From assembly GCA_964017065.1 (NCBI GenBank), contig OZ024785.1:124001-188000 (forward strand): DNA of 64,000 bases, written 5' to 3'. This document shows, piece by piece, positions 11,358-21,759 of this stretch (the stretch's first letter is position 1; each line of letters starts with the position of its first letter). The stretch is from Haliclona indistincta. Lineage: Eukaryota; Porifera; Demospongiae; Haplosclerida; Chalinidae. The notes beneath the pieces were generated by a model. The model was not told the DNA's origin, made no database searches, and saw nothing but the letters and a program-made list of their open reading frames with translations. A program made the position numbers and the translations under genes.

Positions 11358-12193
11358 CTAAGTGCTTAGCAACGTACACGCAGCATGGGAGGAACAAGGC
11401 CGCAGTGATTGAGAAACTCTTTTTGTTCAATGTCTCGAAAATTGAGCAGATCTCAAGATGGTTGTGTGTTGGCAGATGTGTTAGTAAAATAGTTGGTTAG
11501 CCCTCTGTCAGCAGACTGCCATTGCAGCATGCCAGAATCATAGATCGCTTTGATTATTTTCTCGTTTGACGTCTGCTGGTTTGTGTGACAATAGAGATGC
11601 AGCTTGTCAGCACTCTTCCACAGGGCTTTGGTTTGAATACTGGTTGTTTAGATCATTATGAATAGAACAATAATTTCAATTTCAACAATAATTATTCAGT
11701 CTTAGCGTGTTCGTGTAACTCCCATTTTCTGCATAGTTATGTAGGAAAGTGACTACATGTTGTGTAGTCAGGAGAGGTATTGTGTTGTGGAGGAAGACGC
11801 TTGTGGTTGCCGTGTTGGCGTTCGGCAATTCCATTTGCGAGGTAGCTAGATTTGAGGTTTCTGAATCGTTCTGTACCTACAACGTGTTCATGCATGTTTA
11901 GTGCTCAAAGGTATACAATTTACCTATTTACATTTTACCTATGCCGTGTAGCATCCTGAATGTAGTACCACAGATACTGTAACCTTTGTGATGGAAAGAC
12001 ACAACGCTTCTTGTGCGACTGTTTTTGCGGAAAGTTGTTTCACTGCTGTATATACCAGCTTCTAGTTTACGGCGATGATTCTGGAATCAATGCGATTCCT
12101 GTGAGATTCTTTATTCCACATGATGATTCTTGATTTTATCATGATTCCATGATTCCGCACGGGATTCGTGATTCTGCACGTGATTCTTTGATT
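11358..12193. repeat. dispersed duplicate, copy 2, with a 150-bp insertion
   Basis: Same unit as 9790-10462, but with about 153 bp at 11743-11895 that copy 1 lacks. The extra piece contains TGTAGTCAGGAGAGG and ends near CTGTACCTACA, so its edges form TGTAG...CTACA, as in a very small LTR, but I cannot find a clean target duplication. Alternatively copy 1 lost it between short GT repeats. Confidence 0.75.
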
Positions 12194-12267
12194 CCTTGGA
12201 TAAGTGTACATACGGCTCCAGTGCTGAGAGTCCTGGTCAGGCCGCATACGACTCCTAATAGGCTTTC

Positions 12268-12305
12268 TTGGACCAGACCATTCTGGCCTGGTATGGGTCC
12301 TGTGC
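12268..12305. repeat. short dispersed repeat shared with 51374-51411
   Basis: The segment with CCAGACCATTCTGGCCTGGT recurs almost exactly at 51374-51411. CCAGACCATTCTGG is itself near-palindromic. Confidence 0.6.
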
Positions 12306-12344
12306 ATTTACTTATATGCATATAACGGCAGTGCCGAGGCAGGA

Positions 12345-12495
12345 AAAGTTTAGTTTAATTGGTTGCACTAGCTAGTCGAATACATTTTGCTCTCGGCGCT
12401 TGGTTTAGTAAGCAATCATTCTTGCATCGTAACATCTATTTTAACACATAACTGCATTTAATTTTAATTCTGTAATGTCAAAAAGAAACTTCGTG
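12345..12495. repeat. dispersed repeat shared with 60608-60745
   Basis: About 140 bp beginning near TTGGTTGCACTAGCTAGTCG and running past AAAAAGAAAC are repeated with scattered substitutions at 60608-60745. No open frame is shared, so this is a non-coding interspersed repeat. Confidence 0.7.
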
Positions 12496-12731
12496 ACGGT
12501 ATGCATCATGTGGTATGCTATGCTTTGCATGCGTTCTCGAAGAGAACTGGATGAAGGTGCTCAATCTTGCTCTAGAGTGGATCTACATACAACTTCTTCA
12601 GCAACTGTTGTCAAGTATTTCCTGTTTATTCGGTAGATTTAATGTTAATGGTCTCCTATTATCTTGTTTGACCAATTCAACTGTTTCTGTCAAGTATAAA
12701 AACCCAAACCGCCAGTCAATATCCATCACAC

Positions 12732-13130
12732 CTACACATCCAAGTGCTTGTGTATCTGTGGATGGTATGCACTTGTGATCCGATGCTGAGTGTTAGTCAT
12801 TTTATAGAGAACTTGTGAAAGTTCGTTCACAAACTCTCTTCCCTGGTCAGTGATCAGAATTTCTGGGAAACCCATTCTACACATGACCTGGTTGCAGAAT
12901 ATGACTAGTCTGTCATACAAGTGCTGTACTTGGCTCATGGTTTCATGGGGCTGAAAATGTGTGTGATCTGGCAGTGTGTTTGCACAACTCACTTAAGAAA
13001 TGAACTTGCTGTTCCAAGTGCTGACTTGTCAGTTAAAGGTACTGCCTCAGTCCACTTAGAGAAGTAATCTGTCAAAGTAATTATGAAATTGTTCCCTCGT
13101 TTGGTTGTGAGCAGGTTGAGCAAGTTGAGC
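12732..13130 (-). pseudogene. LTR-retrotransposon-type integrase core fragment, copy A
   Basis: Two blocks are readable: NNFIITLTDYFSKWTEAVPL (near 13090-13030) and GFPEILITDQGREFVNELSQ followed by HRITSAYHP. They hold the first and second catalytic aspartates (LTDYF and ITDQG) of a Ty3/gypsy-type integrase. Between the blocks an extra stretch and stops interrupt the frame, and the coding similarity ends right after YHPQ, so the part with the third acid is absent. Part of a duplicated block; the sister is at 16826-17190. Confidence 0.65.
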
Positions 13131-14296
13131 AGAGAGAGTTAGTTAGTATGATAGTAAGTTAGTTAGAAAGTGAGTATGTTTCTCTGATTCTGCACGTGAT
13201 TCTTTGATTGCTCTCGCTGCTCTCTACCCGGCTGAGAGGTTCTTGATTGACAAGACAGCCCCTTCCTCAGTGTACGCCGACTTCTCATGTAGCCATCTTA
13301 CCTGGTGCAGCTTCACTGTAGGTTTTAGTCCAGCTAGTTACTATCTTGTGTAGAAATCAATAATAGCTCATGTACGTACGTGCATGCTGCATGCATTACA
13401 ATCATGTACAGTTCAGTTACCATGCGCTAGCACTCATGCAGGAATTTCAGACACTGAATAGGCTGCTGAGCAGCTAATTCTTTGTGGCATATCATTAGTC
13501 ATAGGAATAGTTGCAACTTTTCATGTTCTGGTTACATGCTCCATGACACAGGATATGATAATAACCAATAAAGTGAAGCAACCATGCGGCTTTCAAATTT
13601 AGTGTTCTGATTACAATGACACAAGGTAATATAAATAATGATGTGAAGAATCAAGTCACTGCTAATCAGAACTGCATCTAGTGCAATACCATCTGCACAT
13701 CTTCTTTAGCTCAGCAGAAGTATAACACCAGTTGCCTGAAATATGCATTCGTGGTGATACCATTCCTTGCACTTATTACAGCCGACCATCAATTCTCCAT
13801 CATCTGGTAGTCTGCATGTTTCATAGCAATAGATGTTATACGTCTCTTTCTTGTACACTCTAGAGCTCTCATTAACTCTTCTCTGTTTCAGCACTGGAAA
13901 TAAGGAATTCTTTTTGGTCTTGAAGAGCTCTAGGAGGTGCAGTCTTAGATCTGCCTGAGAAAACACAATTGAAGTTATATTGATAATTATTTCCTGGTCT
14001 CTCACTGAACTATCTGAACTGAGCTTACTAGGTCGATTCTGCCAATCTTTGTCTTGGTGGGTTGTGTTTCTAGGATAACAAATGTGACTAGCTTCAACTT
14101 CGGCTTCCAAAAAATAATAGTTGGATATGCAAACAATGTAATCTGCGCGTGAGACCTAGCATTCCAAAATATTTGATGATAGTTGAAAAGGTAGAGGTCA
14201 TGCTACGAGCTGCTCTGAAGATCTTCTCACATGTCTGAGACCCAAGCAACCAAGGCAAGAAACAGTGACTATCGTGAGGGAGTGTCTTGCGTATAG
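12779..14296. repeat. segmental duplication, copy A (about 1.5 kb)
   Basis: Matches 16839-18339 nearly throughout, including non-coding spacers. The left junction lies near GATGCTGAGTGTTAGTC, the right one at CTTGCGTATAG, where copy A continues into a small local rearrangement (three CGTATAG words). The two copies differ by scattered substitutions and small indels, so the duplication is recent compared with the decay of the genes inside it. Confidence 0.85.
13706..14160 (-). pseudogene. Ulp1/PHD-type transposon gene tail, copy A
   Basis: After a likely 3-prime splice site (TGTTTTCTCAG) an exon reads ADLRLHLLELFKTKKNSLFP and, after a linker, IYCYETCRLPDDGELMVGCN then KCKEWYHHEC. The first block corresponds to the region after the catalytic Cys of Ulp1 (C48) proteases in this family, the second to a PHD-type zinc finger (Cys pairs, then W-Y-H-x-x-C). 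The same order is seen at 40.1-40.6 kb and 48.4-49.1 kb. The protease core is not present here. Upstream in the same frame, EASHICYP matches the end of the unrelated-looking ORF at 18086-18544. Confidence 0.55.
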
Positions 14297-15597
14297 TAGT
14301 ATAGCGTATAGTCTTGCGTATAGTCCATCTTCCAATGGACGCTCATTCCCACTGAACAGAATGTCCAGCAATACCTCACAGACACAACATAGCTCGCACT
14401 CAACAAGGTGATTTTATCATTATTGAGGTGTGCGCGTGACATCCAGCTTTGTTGCAAATCACGGGTTAGTGATTCCAATTCCATGGATGGGACTGATCAT
14501 TTCTGGCTAAATGAGTTTATTTCTAGTCTCATGGAACAGACCTTCTAGGGTGAAATAAATAGTGGCGGGATGAAACAAACTAAGAAATAAAGGGACTGTC
14601 TGATAGGAAAACGGATAAGGACTTGTCATCCCTATGCAGTCTAGCTCAGCTAGACGAGTACTGTTGGGACAATCACATGGCAGACAACTCCTTCCAGTGA
14701 TCGAGGAATAAACTACTGGCTGGTTAGCTGGATCTCTTCACTGTATTACATGCCTGCTTATTGGAGAAAGGCTTATTGAGGTAGGCGTGGTCGAATATGT
14801 ATATGATTATGGCTTGACGCAATTTCCACACACGTGCACGATTTACTACCACGTGCAACTTGCTCGTCAGTATGATCTCTGCCACCATCCCAACAAGTGT
14901 CGCTAGACTCGTCAGTGTCGAGTTTCGCCTGGGGCTGGTGAGCGGACGAACCTTACATATTTGTCCAGTATCTCAACGTGGTGGAGAGAGAGTACAAGAT
15001 TTGCGGGACCATGCATTTTGTACGTATTGTGCTTGGTCACCTGTTGTAAAAATTATAGTAGCAATTGGTTGCTAATTCTTGGAATACACCAACCTTGATT
15101 AACACGTACGAATCTCCCTTATTTGTAATTGTCTTCCTCTTTCTATAGTCTTCAATGTTGGCATTCAAAACTGCGGCTGGTCTCTTGCGCATTGCCGTAC
15201 ATTAGGACGACGAGGAGGTATGACACCAGCGTTTCCTCGTCATTGATCGATAGGGATTCACCCTTTGTTGCAGGGTGGACTAGCCCCTCAAAGATTCCGA
15301 TTATCGAGTCTGACATTACTATCGAACGTCCGGCGGAGATTCACTTAATTCCTCTTCACGCCTCATTTGCTCACCATTTCTCCTTCTCCTCATCACCTTC
15401 ATCCAAGTTTTTAACCTGTTGTACATTTGTATCAGATCGCTTTTGAGGGATTGCCCCCGATTCCCTCCAGCAAGCAATACTGGATTCCATGTCGAATTGA
15501 TGCAAGTTTATCGGTACGGCCACTGACGTTTATGCCGTCACTCGTTAGCTTTTCCAGATAATGATTTAATTTTTCTCCATCTACAATAGCCTTCCAC
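14297..15597. other. 1.3 kb without a supported gene
   Basis: The minus frame near 15330-15170 (containing GIFEGLVHPATKGESLS) and the plus frame 14860-15075 are open but carry no recognisable domain. The part at 14640-14830 could be LTR-like but I find no matching partner in the window. Confidence 0.35.
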
Positions 15598-16196
15598 TTA
15601 ACCCTTTAACCCCTATTGTCGCCTTTTGGCGACACACATACTTCAGACACCATAACTTTATGAAAAAGTGCTAAAATATCCCAAAATTGAGCCAAATTGA
15701 AGAATACAAATAACCGCAAAAAATTGACCGGTTTTCGGCGCGCCCCCTGCGCTAAACGTATTGGCTTCGGCATTTCTATGGCTTCAGTGCAAATTTCACA
15801 ACATTTTAAGAAAAACAAAATGGCTGCCAATAAAATTCGGACATTTTATGGCTTCAGGGTGCTCGGAAACACATTTTCGTGCATTCTCTATGATCTGGAC
15901 TACATTTTGCACTCACCAAAACCACTGCTAGTTGTGTGTACTTTTCAGTATCCAGCCCCAAAGCACTAACTTTGAGCAAAATTTGATGAGGTCGTTGCAC
16001 TTTATCGGCTTCACTTTCGAAGTGGGAGGGGCATATCGACTGACTTGAGTGTAGGCAATTGCGGCTACTCACTGGCGTAAAAGGACACAAATTTGAGACC
16101 AGTAGCACAAAAGACACACGAGATATTCACAAGAGAAGTGGTCAGCATTTACGAGGTTAAAATTTCAGCAAGATAATTTAGTAATTAAAGGGTTAA
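15598..16196. mobile_element. 599-bp TTAA-flanked MITE (piggyBac-type), copy 1
   Basis: Bounded by TTAA on both sides, with CCCTTTAA at the left end and TTAAAGGG at the right end. TTAA targets and CCC-ended short repeats are hallmarks of piggyBac-superfamily elements. Just inside the left end is a perfect hairpin, TGTCGCC-TTTT-GGCGACA. Two other copies (36236-36834, 36965-37563) have exactly the same length. Frames of 74, 87 and 90 codons recur in all copies, but their similarity is that of the whole element and they show no known domain, so I treat the element as non-coding. Confidence 0.85.
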
Positions 16197-16610
16197 CACT
16201 ATACCGGTACCAGCCCGGCACTATAGACACAGCAGATGTACAATAAAAAAATAATTCAGTTCAGAGAGGTAACAATTCAGTTCAGTCAGTCATCTTTAGT
16301 TATCTTTTTTTTCCTTTGACAACAACACATAGTATACACTGCTGGTAGCTTACCCTTTACCTGCTGTACTCTTTAGTGAATAATAATTACAGTCAACCGG
16401 GGCTATTCCGACGCTTTTTGGCGTTACAGTGTTTAGTTCTCGTTCATACAGTTGTCTTGTTTACAAGATTCTCTGAAAAAAATAAGTAATAAATTTTGTT
16501 GATAATCACAAGCATTTTCTCCCAGAGTACATGTAGATTTAGGTGGATTTTGTATAATGTAATTAAGTAATATATTTTGCTTCTTTTGATACCTTTATAC
16601 CTTTATATAT

Positions 16611-16719
16611 GAGAGGCGCGAAGGCCTGGTGAGTGGCGCGAAAGCCTGGTGAGAGGCACGAAGGCCTGGTGAGAGGCACGAAGGCCTGGTGAGAGGCGTG
16701 AAGGCTTGATGAGAGGCAT
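16611..16719. repeat. 20-bp tandem repeat, five units and a part
   Basis: Units are variants of GAGAGGCGCGAAGGCCTGGT. The GC-rich unit stands out from the AT-rich surroundings. No coding role is evident. Confidence 0.9.
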
Positions 16720-16825
16720 AGTTAAACAAGACACTTGTATACAAAGTTATTGTCTTTATAGAGTGGAGCCTGAACAAGCCTCATATTGATGATGACGATG
16801 CCCTACAAGCACAAAAACTTTGTAT

Positions 16826-17190
16826 TTATCCATTAATCCAATGCTGAGTGTTAGTCATTTTATAGAGAACTTGTGAAAGTTCGTTCACAAACTCTCTTCC
16901 CTGGTCAGTGATCAGAATTTCTGGGAAACCCATTCTACACACATGACCTGTGTTGCAGAATATGACTAGTCTGTCATACAAGTGCAGTACTTGGCTCGTG
17001 GTTTCATTTGGCTGAAAATGTGTGTGATCTGGCAGTGTGTTTGCACAACTCACTGAAGAAATGAACTTGTTGTTCCAAGTGCTGACTTGTCAGTTAAAGG
17101 TACTGCCTCAGCCCACTTAGAGAAGTAATCTGTCAAAGTAATTATGAAAATGTTTCCTCGTTTGGTTGTGTGCAGGTTGAGCAAGTTGAG
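16826..17190 (-). pseudogene. LTR-retrotransposon-type integrase core fragment, copy B
   Basis: Sister of 12732-13130 with the same two aspartate blocks and the same interrupted middle. It stops earlier (after TNTQHWING), losing even the HRITSAYHP block of copy A. It lies at the left edge of the duplicated 1.5 kb segment. Confidence 0.65.
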
Positions 17191-18339
17191 CAGAGAGAGT
17201 TAGTTAGTATGATAGTATGTTAGAAAGTTAGTATGTTTCTCTGATTCTGCACGTGATTCTTTGATTGCTCTCGCTGCTCTCTACCCGGCTGAGAAGTTCT
17301 TGATTGACAAGACAGCCCCTTCCTCAGTGTTAGCCGACTTCTCATGTAGCCATCTTACCTGGTGCAGCTTCACTGTAGGTTTTAGTCCAACTAGTTACTA
17401 TCTTGTGTAGAAATCAATAATAGCTCATGTACGTACGTGCATGCTGCATGCATTACAATCATGTACAGTTCAGTTACCATGCGCTAGCACTCATGCAGGA
17501 ATTTCAGACACTGAATAGGCTGCTGAGCAGCTAATTCTTTGTGGCATATCATTAGTCATAGGAATAGTTGCAACTTTTCATGTTCTGGTTACATGCTTCA
17601 TGACACAGGATATGATAATAACCAATAAAGTGAAGCAACCATGCGGCTTTCAAATTTAGTGTTCTGATTACAATGACACAAGGTAATATAAATAATGATG
17701 TGAAGAATCAAGTCACTGCTAATCAGAAGTGCATCTAGTGCAATACCATCTGCACATCTTCTTTAGTTCAGCAGAAGTATAACACCAGTTGCCTGTAATA
17801 TGCATTCGTGGTGATACCATTCCTTGCACTTATTACAGCCTACCATCAATTCTCCATCATCTGGTAGTCTGCATGTTTTCATAGCAATAGATGTTATACG
17901 TCTCTTTCTTGTACACTCTAGAGCTCTCATTAACTCTTCTCTGTTTCAGCACTGGAAATAAGGAATTCTTTTTGGTCTTGAAGAGCTCTAGGAGGTGCAG
18001 TCTTAGATCTGCCTGAGAAAACACAATTGAAGTTATATTGATAATTATTTCCTGGTCTCTCACTGAACTATCTGAACTGAGCTTACTAGGTCGATTCTGC
18101 CAATCTTTGTCTTGGTGGGTTATGTTTAGGATAACAAATGTGACTAGCTTCAGCTTCGGCTTCCAAAAATAGTTGGATATGTAATCTGCGCATGAGACCT
18201 AGCATTCCAAAATATTTGATGATAGTTGAAAAGGTAGAGGTCATGCTACGAGCTGCTCTGAAGATCTTCTCACATGTCTGAGACCCAAGCAACCAAGGCA
18301 AGAAACAGTGACTATCGTGAGGGAGTGTCTTGCGTATAG
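16839..18339. repeat. segmental duplication, copy B (about 1.5 kb)
   Basis: See copy A at 12779-14296. Copy B continues past the right junction into an intact open frame (18086-18544) that copy A has lost, so copy B retains the ancestral arrangement at that end. Confidence 0.85.
17770..18083 (-). pseudogene. Ulp1/PHD-type transposon gene tail, copy B
   Basis: Same two blocks as copy A, but one extra T in a T-run at about 17876-17879 shifts the frame in the middle of the zinc finger, so that IYCYE is followed by NMQTTR and a stop. The rest of the finger is still readable in the next frame. Confidence 0.55.
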
Positions 18340-18544
18340 TCAAGAGGATTGTAACCAAAGCATGGGCGTTCAACTCGATGCACATGTATGCATTTGATGT
18401 AATGAAATTTTTACCCAAATCATACTGAGGATGCAGTAGCATCCACTTCCTCCTCATCACAAACACTGCAAGCCATGCCTTTTCTATTTGCGATAATACA
18501 CCAAGGCTCTTGTCCAGGTAGCTGTCAACAACTGCTCTCATCAT
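18086..18544 (-). CDS. transposon-type protein fragment, family unknown to me by name
   Basis: 152 codons, open from an ATG, with the blocks FITSNAYMCIELNAHALV, LGSQTCEKIFRAARSMTST and KYFGMLGLMRRLHIQ. The pattern of Asn-Ala-His, then Gln-x-Cys-Glu and an Arg-rich helix recurs in multi-copy sponge and cnidarian proteins and resembles the C-terminal part of a transposase-like nuclease, but I cannot name the family. Downstream in the same direction is the Ulp1/PHD tail (18083-17770), so both may come from one element. Confidence 0.45.
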   Translation of the reverse strand: MMRAVVDSYLDKSLGVLSQIEKAWLAVFVMRRKWMLLHPQYDLGKNFITSNAYMCIELNAHALVTILLTIRKTLPHDSHCFLPWLLGSQTCEKIFRAARSMTSTFSTIIKYFGMLGLMRRLHIQLFLEAEAEASHICYPKHNPPRQRLAEST

Positions 18545-18779
18545 CTATTGAATTGCCTGGCTTGTCGCTATTCAGAGACACGTAGGAAAATTCAGAGACT
18601 CGAGAGACAATGCCTCAGACTTCCTGATCATAATTTTAGTATTAATGTTTTGATCCTTGTTTTCTCTCACCAGGATAGACTGATTCTCGGTCTGATTGCA
18701 CTTTAGCAATGCCTAGGAACCAAGAAACCTCGCTAGCTAGCCTGAAATCAGTGCAACTCGATGAACGGTGTGACTAAAG

Positions 18780-18917
18780 AGTAAATAAGAGTAAACTACA
18801 ATGATTTTCTATTATGACACTGATTGTAATCTTACCTGGATACAGGATGTATACAGAATATTCAAAGTAAGTATGCACAGGAAGTTGTCTTAGTAAAGCC
18901 ACTAGCCAAGCCTACTT
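18780..18917. repeat. dispersed repeat shared with 40722-40833
   Basis: Contains GAAGTTGTCTTAGTAAAGCC and CACTAGCCAAGCCTACTTA, both also found at 40790-40833; the left part (GACACTGATTGTAATCTTAC) matches as well. At both places it lies upstream of an Ulp1/PHD-type gene on the minus strand, so it is probably the 5-prime part of that element family. Confidence 0.65.
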
Positions 18918-19057
18918 AATGCTTGTTTCCATTGACGACGATGCACCTTCCCTGTTTTTGTGACATTCGTGTTCTGCTGCCTCCTTGCCCTCTGTCTCTG
19001 CTCTAGCACAAACACTGCAGTACTAATTTGATAAAGATCGTTGCTGCGTCGACTAGA

Positions 19058-19106
19058 CATTATCGTGTTGAGTAGTGAGAAAAGCTCACTACTCAACACG
19101 ATAATG
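19058..19106. repeat. perfect hairpin, 22-bp arms, 5-nt loop
   Basis: Left arm 19058-19079 (CATTATCGTGTTGAGTAGTG plus AG) pairs perfectly with 19085-19106; the loop is AAAAG. CTGCAGTACTA occurs both before (19015) and just after (19108) it, as expected if a template switch copied a neighbouring strand backwards. The minus frame 19165-18902 is open through it. Confidence 0.9.
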
Positions 19107-19346
19107 ACTGCAGTACTAGTTTCTAACACCTGCATGCAGGAGCTTCTTAGTTTCCTTGCCAACAACTATTCCTACACCTGATTTGGCATTATAGCTGTGC
19201 TTGTGAGACCTCTTACTCCAGCCTGCATCGGACAGGTCATTTTAACTGATGACATTTCCAAGTGTAATATGTAAGCCTGGTGGACTAACCTAAGAATCAA
19301 ATTTAACATCAAATTTAACCCCTTAATGTTTTAACCCCTTAAAGTA

Positions 19347-19620
19347 TCAATTTCTAGTCTTCCAGCCCACCTTATCTGGCACATTATTCCAAGAGAAGGT
19401 AGATGTTGTCCTGATGTGATGCCTAACTTTTCGTAACTCCATGGTTTCGCTTGCATCGTCTCGGGAGAGAAATTTCTCTATCGATGCGTACTGAAGTGCT
19501 TTGATAAGACGGTCAGTCTTTGTCATTAGGCCGTCTGGCCCCATTGCTGCTTGTACGCTTTGTCATAATAGTTTTTTAAAGTCTTAATTTCTGTCAAATC
19601 AGACCTTCGTGCCTGTTTTT
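19347..19620 (-). repeat. dispersed repeat shared with 49305-49410, with open frame
   Basis: The part 19520-19620 (CATTAGGCCGTCTGGCCCCA, then GTTTTTTAAAGTCTTAATTT) recurs at 49318-49405. A 65-codon minus frame (19544-19347) starts inside it. No domain recognised. Confidence 0.5.
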
Positions 19621-19789
19621 TTCATAGTAATTCCTTCATATATTGTCTTATCATGACAATATACACACCATTACAAGCTCCAGAACGCCAGCACGGAGAA
19701 CTTAATTTACGTCAATGAAATAATTATGGGTACAATAGTTTAACGGCCCAGTCTTATAGACGGCCCAGTTCAGTCAGCTCTCCAGCTGT

Positions 19790-19965
19790 CTTTAGACCTG
19801 AGCCGCTGCTTTCTGCTGAGATGTCAGTGAGCGGCATAAGCAAGTATGGTGCGAATTGACAATAAACTAGCGACTGGTGCAAAGGTATCTTCGTAGTCAC
19901 TACCGTATTTTTGTGCTTATCTTTTGGCAACAAGGCGTCCTTTGAAACGTCCAACTGTTCCTCAC
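19790..19965 (-). pseudogene. Ty1/copia reverse transcriptase remnant
   Basis: In one minus frame the text reads GRFKGRLVAKR, stop, AQKYGSDYEDTFAPVASLLS and IRTILAYAA, then a stop. This is the conserved N-terminal block of Ty1/copia reverse transcriptases (K-A-R-L-V-A-K-G, then FAPVA and I-R). At least two in-frame stops interrupt it and the catalytic YVDD region is absent. A second, cleaner remnant of the same block is at 48075-48215. Confidence 0.7.
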
Positions 19966-20379
19966 ACGGAAAACCTATTTGCTGCCAATAGAATAACTCT
20001 TCTGTTTTTCCATTTACAAAGATCTTTGCTGAATTTTATCCAGTTGGTTCGTTTGACAGATTCAATTGGATGCAATGACTAAGAACGCCCCTTTCTGTAT
20101 ATGTAACCGTCATCATTAACCTTTTAATAAAGGAATTTTGGTTGCTATCCATGCTGATTCTTAGATGATATCTTTGTTTGCCTGGAAATAATAATAAGTT
20201 AATGTAGAATAGACTAAATACAGTAACCATCATCATCGACCTTTTAGTAAAGGAATCGAAGGTTGCTATCCATTCTGATTTTTAGACCATATCTTTGTTT
20301 GTCTAGAAATCATAATAAGTAAATGATTGAACTGCACAGCATTTACCTTCGTTACAACTCATGCATTTGTCTCTTCAGT

Positions 20380-20475
20380 TTATTGAGTCGAGGTGTGTCC
20401 TGTTCTCTCCATTACAAGCTCTTCGTCGACTCCAGCGTGGTACAGCCTGTAGCTTGTAGATGCAATTGTAGCAAT
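20380..20475 (-). pseudogene. tyrosine-recombinase (Crypton-like) fragment fused to piggyBac remnant
   Basis: The last 30 codons of the open frame 20682-20380 read YRLYHAGVDEELVMERTGHT. This is the block before the catalytic Tyr in eukaryotic tyrosine recombinases of the Crypton / DUF3504 type, where ERTGH supplies a catalytic His. It follows piggyBac-type sequence without a stop. It ends in a TAA before the catalytic Tyr would be reached. Confidence 0.5.
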
Positions 20476-20910
20476 TGTGCGATGTCGTTTGCTGGAATCT
20501 TTTCTAGGAAAGTGGTGTAGGCAAACTTTTTTCGCTGGATTTGTAGTTGGTCGTCTGATTTTTTTCCTGCTACAATAATCACCTATTAGATCTTTGGCTA
20601 GTGTAACTCTGAAGTTTTTCAGATTGTCTGCGGTCAACCCGGAGTATTTCTTGTACAAAATGTAGCTGCTGGTTATAGTCAAGTCGAGTATAAACCAAAC
20701 ATTATACTTGTATGACTTCCTGGCCTTTAGGCGTACGTGATAGTATCCACGGAGCTGATCATTTCCGTCAACTCCTCCCTAGGGCAAGGAAACATTTCGG
20801 ATGTTCAATTTTTTGTTTCCGTTGCACAGAATCCATCTGCGTTGGATTGCTATTCGTTGATATCACTACATCAGGCTTGTTGTCTTGCCACATAGCAATT
20901 GACAGATTAC
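20446..20910 (-). pseudogene. piggyBac (PGBD-like) transposase C-terminal remnant
   Basis: Blocks in order are LSIAMWQDNKPDVVISTNSN, QRKQKIEHPKC, then (after a one-step frame change at about 20770) GVDGNDQLRGYYHVRLKARK, NVWFILDLTITSSYILYKKY and FRVTLAKDLIGDYCSRKK. G-V-D-x-N-D-Q-x-R-x-Y-Y carries the last catalytic aspartate of piggyBac transposases, and the next blocks are the helical C-terminal part. The Cys-rich end domain is lacking; instead the frame runs into tyrosine-recombinase sequence. The 599-bp TTAA MITEs in this window would need such a transposase, but I see no evidence that this copy is related to them. Confidence 0.75.
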
Positions 20911-21237
20911 CATGTACCTATTATACTTGTGAATTTGAACACAATTTATTTGGTATGAGGTTGATTATGACAGGAAACCAACATGATTATAGACCAAAAG
21001 GAAAATAGAACAACTTTATTATAAGAACTAAACCACACAAAACAAACTACCCAAAAATTAAGTACAAACAACAAAATCAACACAAAATCTGATGTTTAGA
21101 GTGTGCATTATATGAGATACAAAAGATTATTAAGATTATAGCTTGCCAAGCTCAACTTTAGATTATAGCTTGCTAAGCTCAACTGCCCCGAGACTGCTTG
21201 GCACTCCACCAATAGAGATACTTGTGGTGAGATCAAA

Positions 21238-21496
21238 TGTGAGCTGATTTGAGAAAAGGGGTCACTTCGCGCATGTAATTTTTGAACGCACGCCTGTTTT
21301 CAAATGGCTGTTAGTCGGTCAAATATTATTGCAACTCAATGAAATTTTTTGTATATAATATTTGATTATTCTGCTTGCTGTATATCAAATTTTAGAGCCA
21401 TGGGACCGAATTTGGATGAATGCCAGCAAGTTGAAAACATGCGTTATTTCGAAAATTACATGCGCGAAGTGATCCCTTTTCTCAAATCCGCTCACA
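21238..21496. mobile_element. 259-bp MITE with 45-bp inverted repeats
   Basis: Left arm 21238-21282 begins TGTGAGCTGATTTGAGAAAA and pairs with 21452-21496 with only two mismatches; both arms include TCACTTCGCGCATGTAA. The 169-bp core is AT-rich and non-coding. Flanks are AGATCAAA and AATACAAA, too different to claim a target duplication, so the superfamily stays open. Confidence 0.85.
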
Positions 21497-21759
21497 AATA
21501 CAAATGAGTTTCTAGCGTCCATTAAAAAACTAGGCTCCGCCAGTCTGAATGGTCTTATTTGAACCTGCTTGAAAGTAAAAATTAAGCAAAGTAAAAATTA
21601 AGCAAACTTAGACGTTTTTGTAGCACTAGGAGCTATAATTTTATTAGGCACCTGTTTTGTCTGTGAGACAGATGACACATCCATGTACAGTTTTCCATCC
21701 TTAAAGAGACAACTTTGTAGTGCACTCCTACCAAAACCTGACAAAAATTCAATTCAATG

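Noticed and set aside
14640..14830. LTR candidate
   Set aside because: No second copy in the window and no clear TG...CA edges with a duplication.
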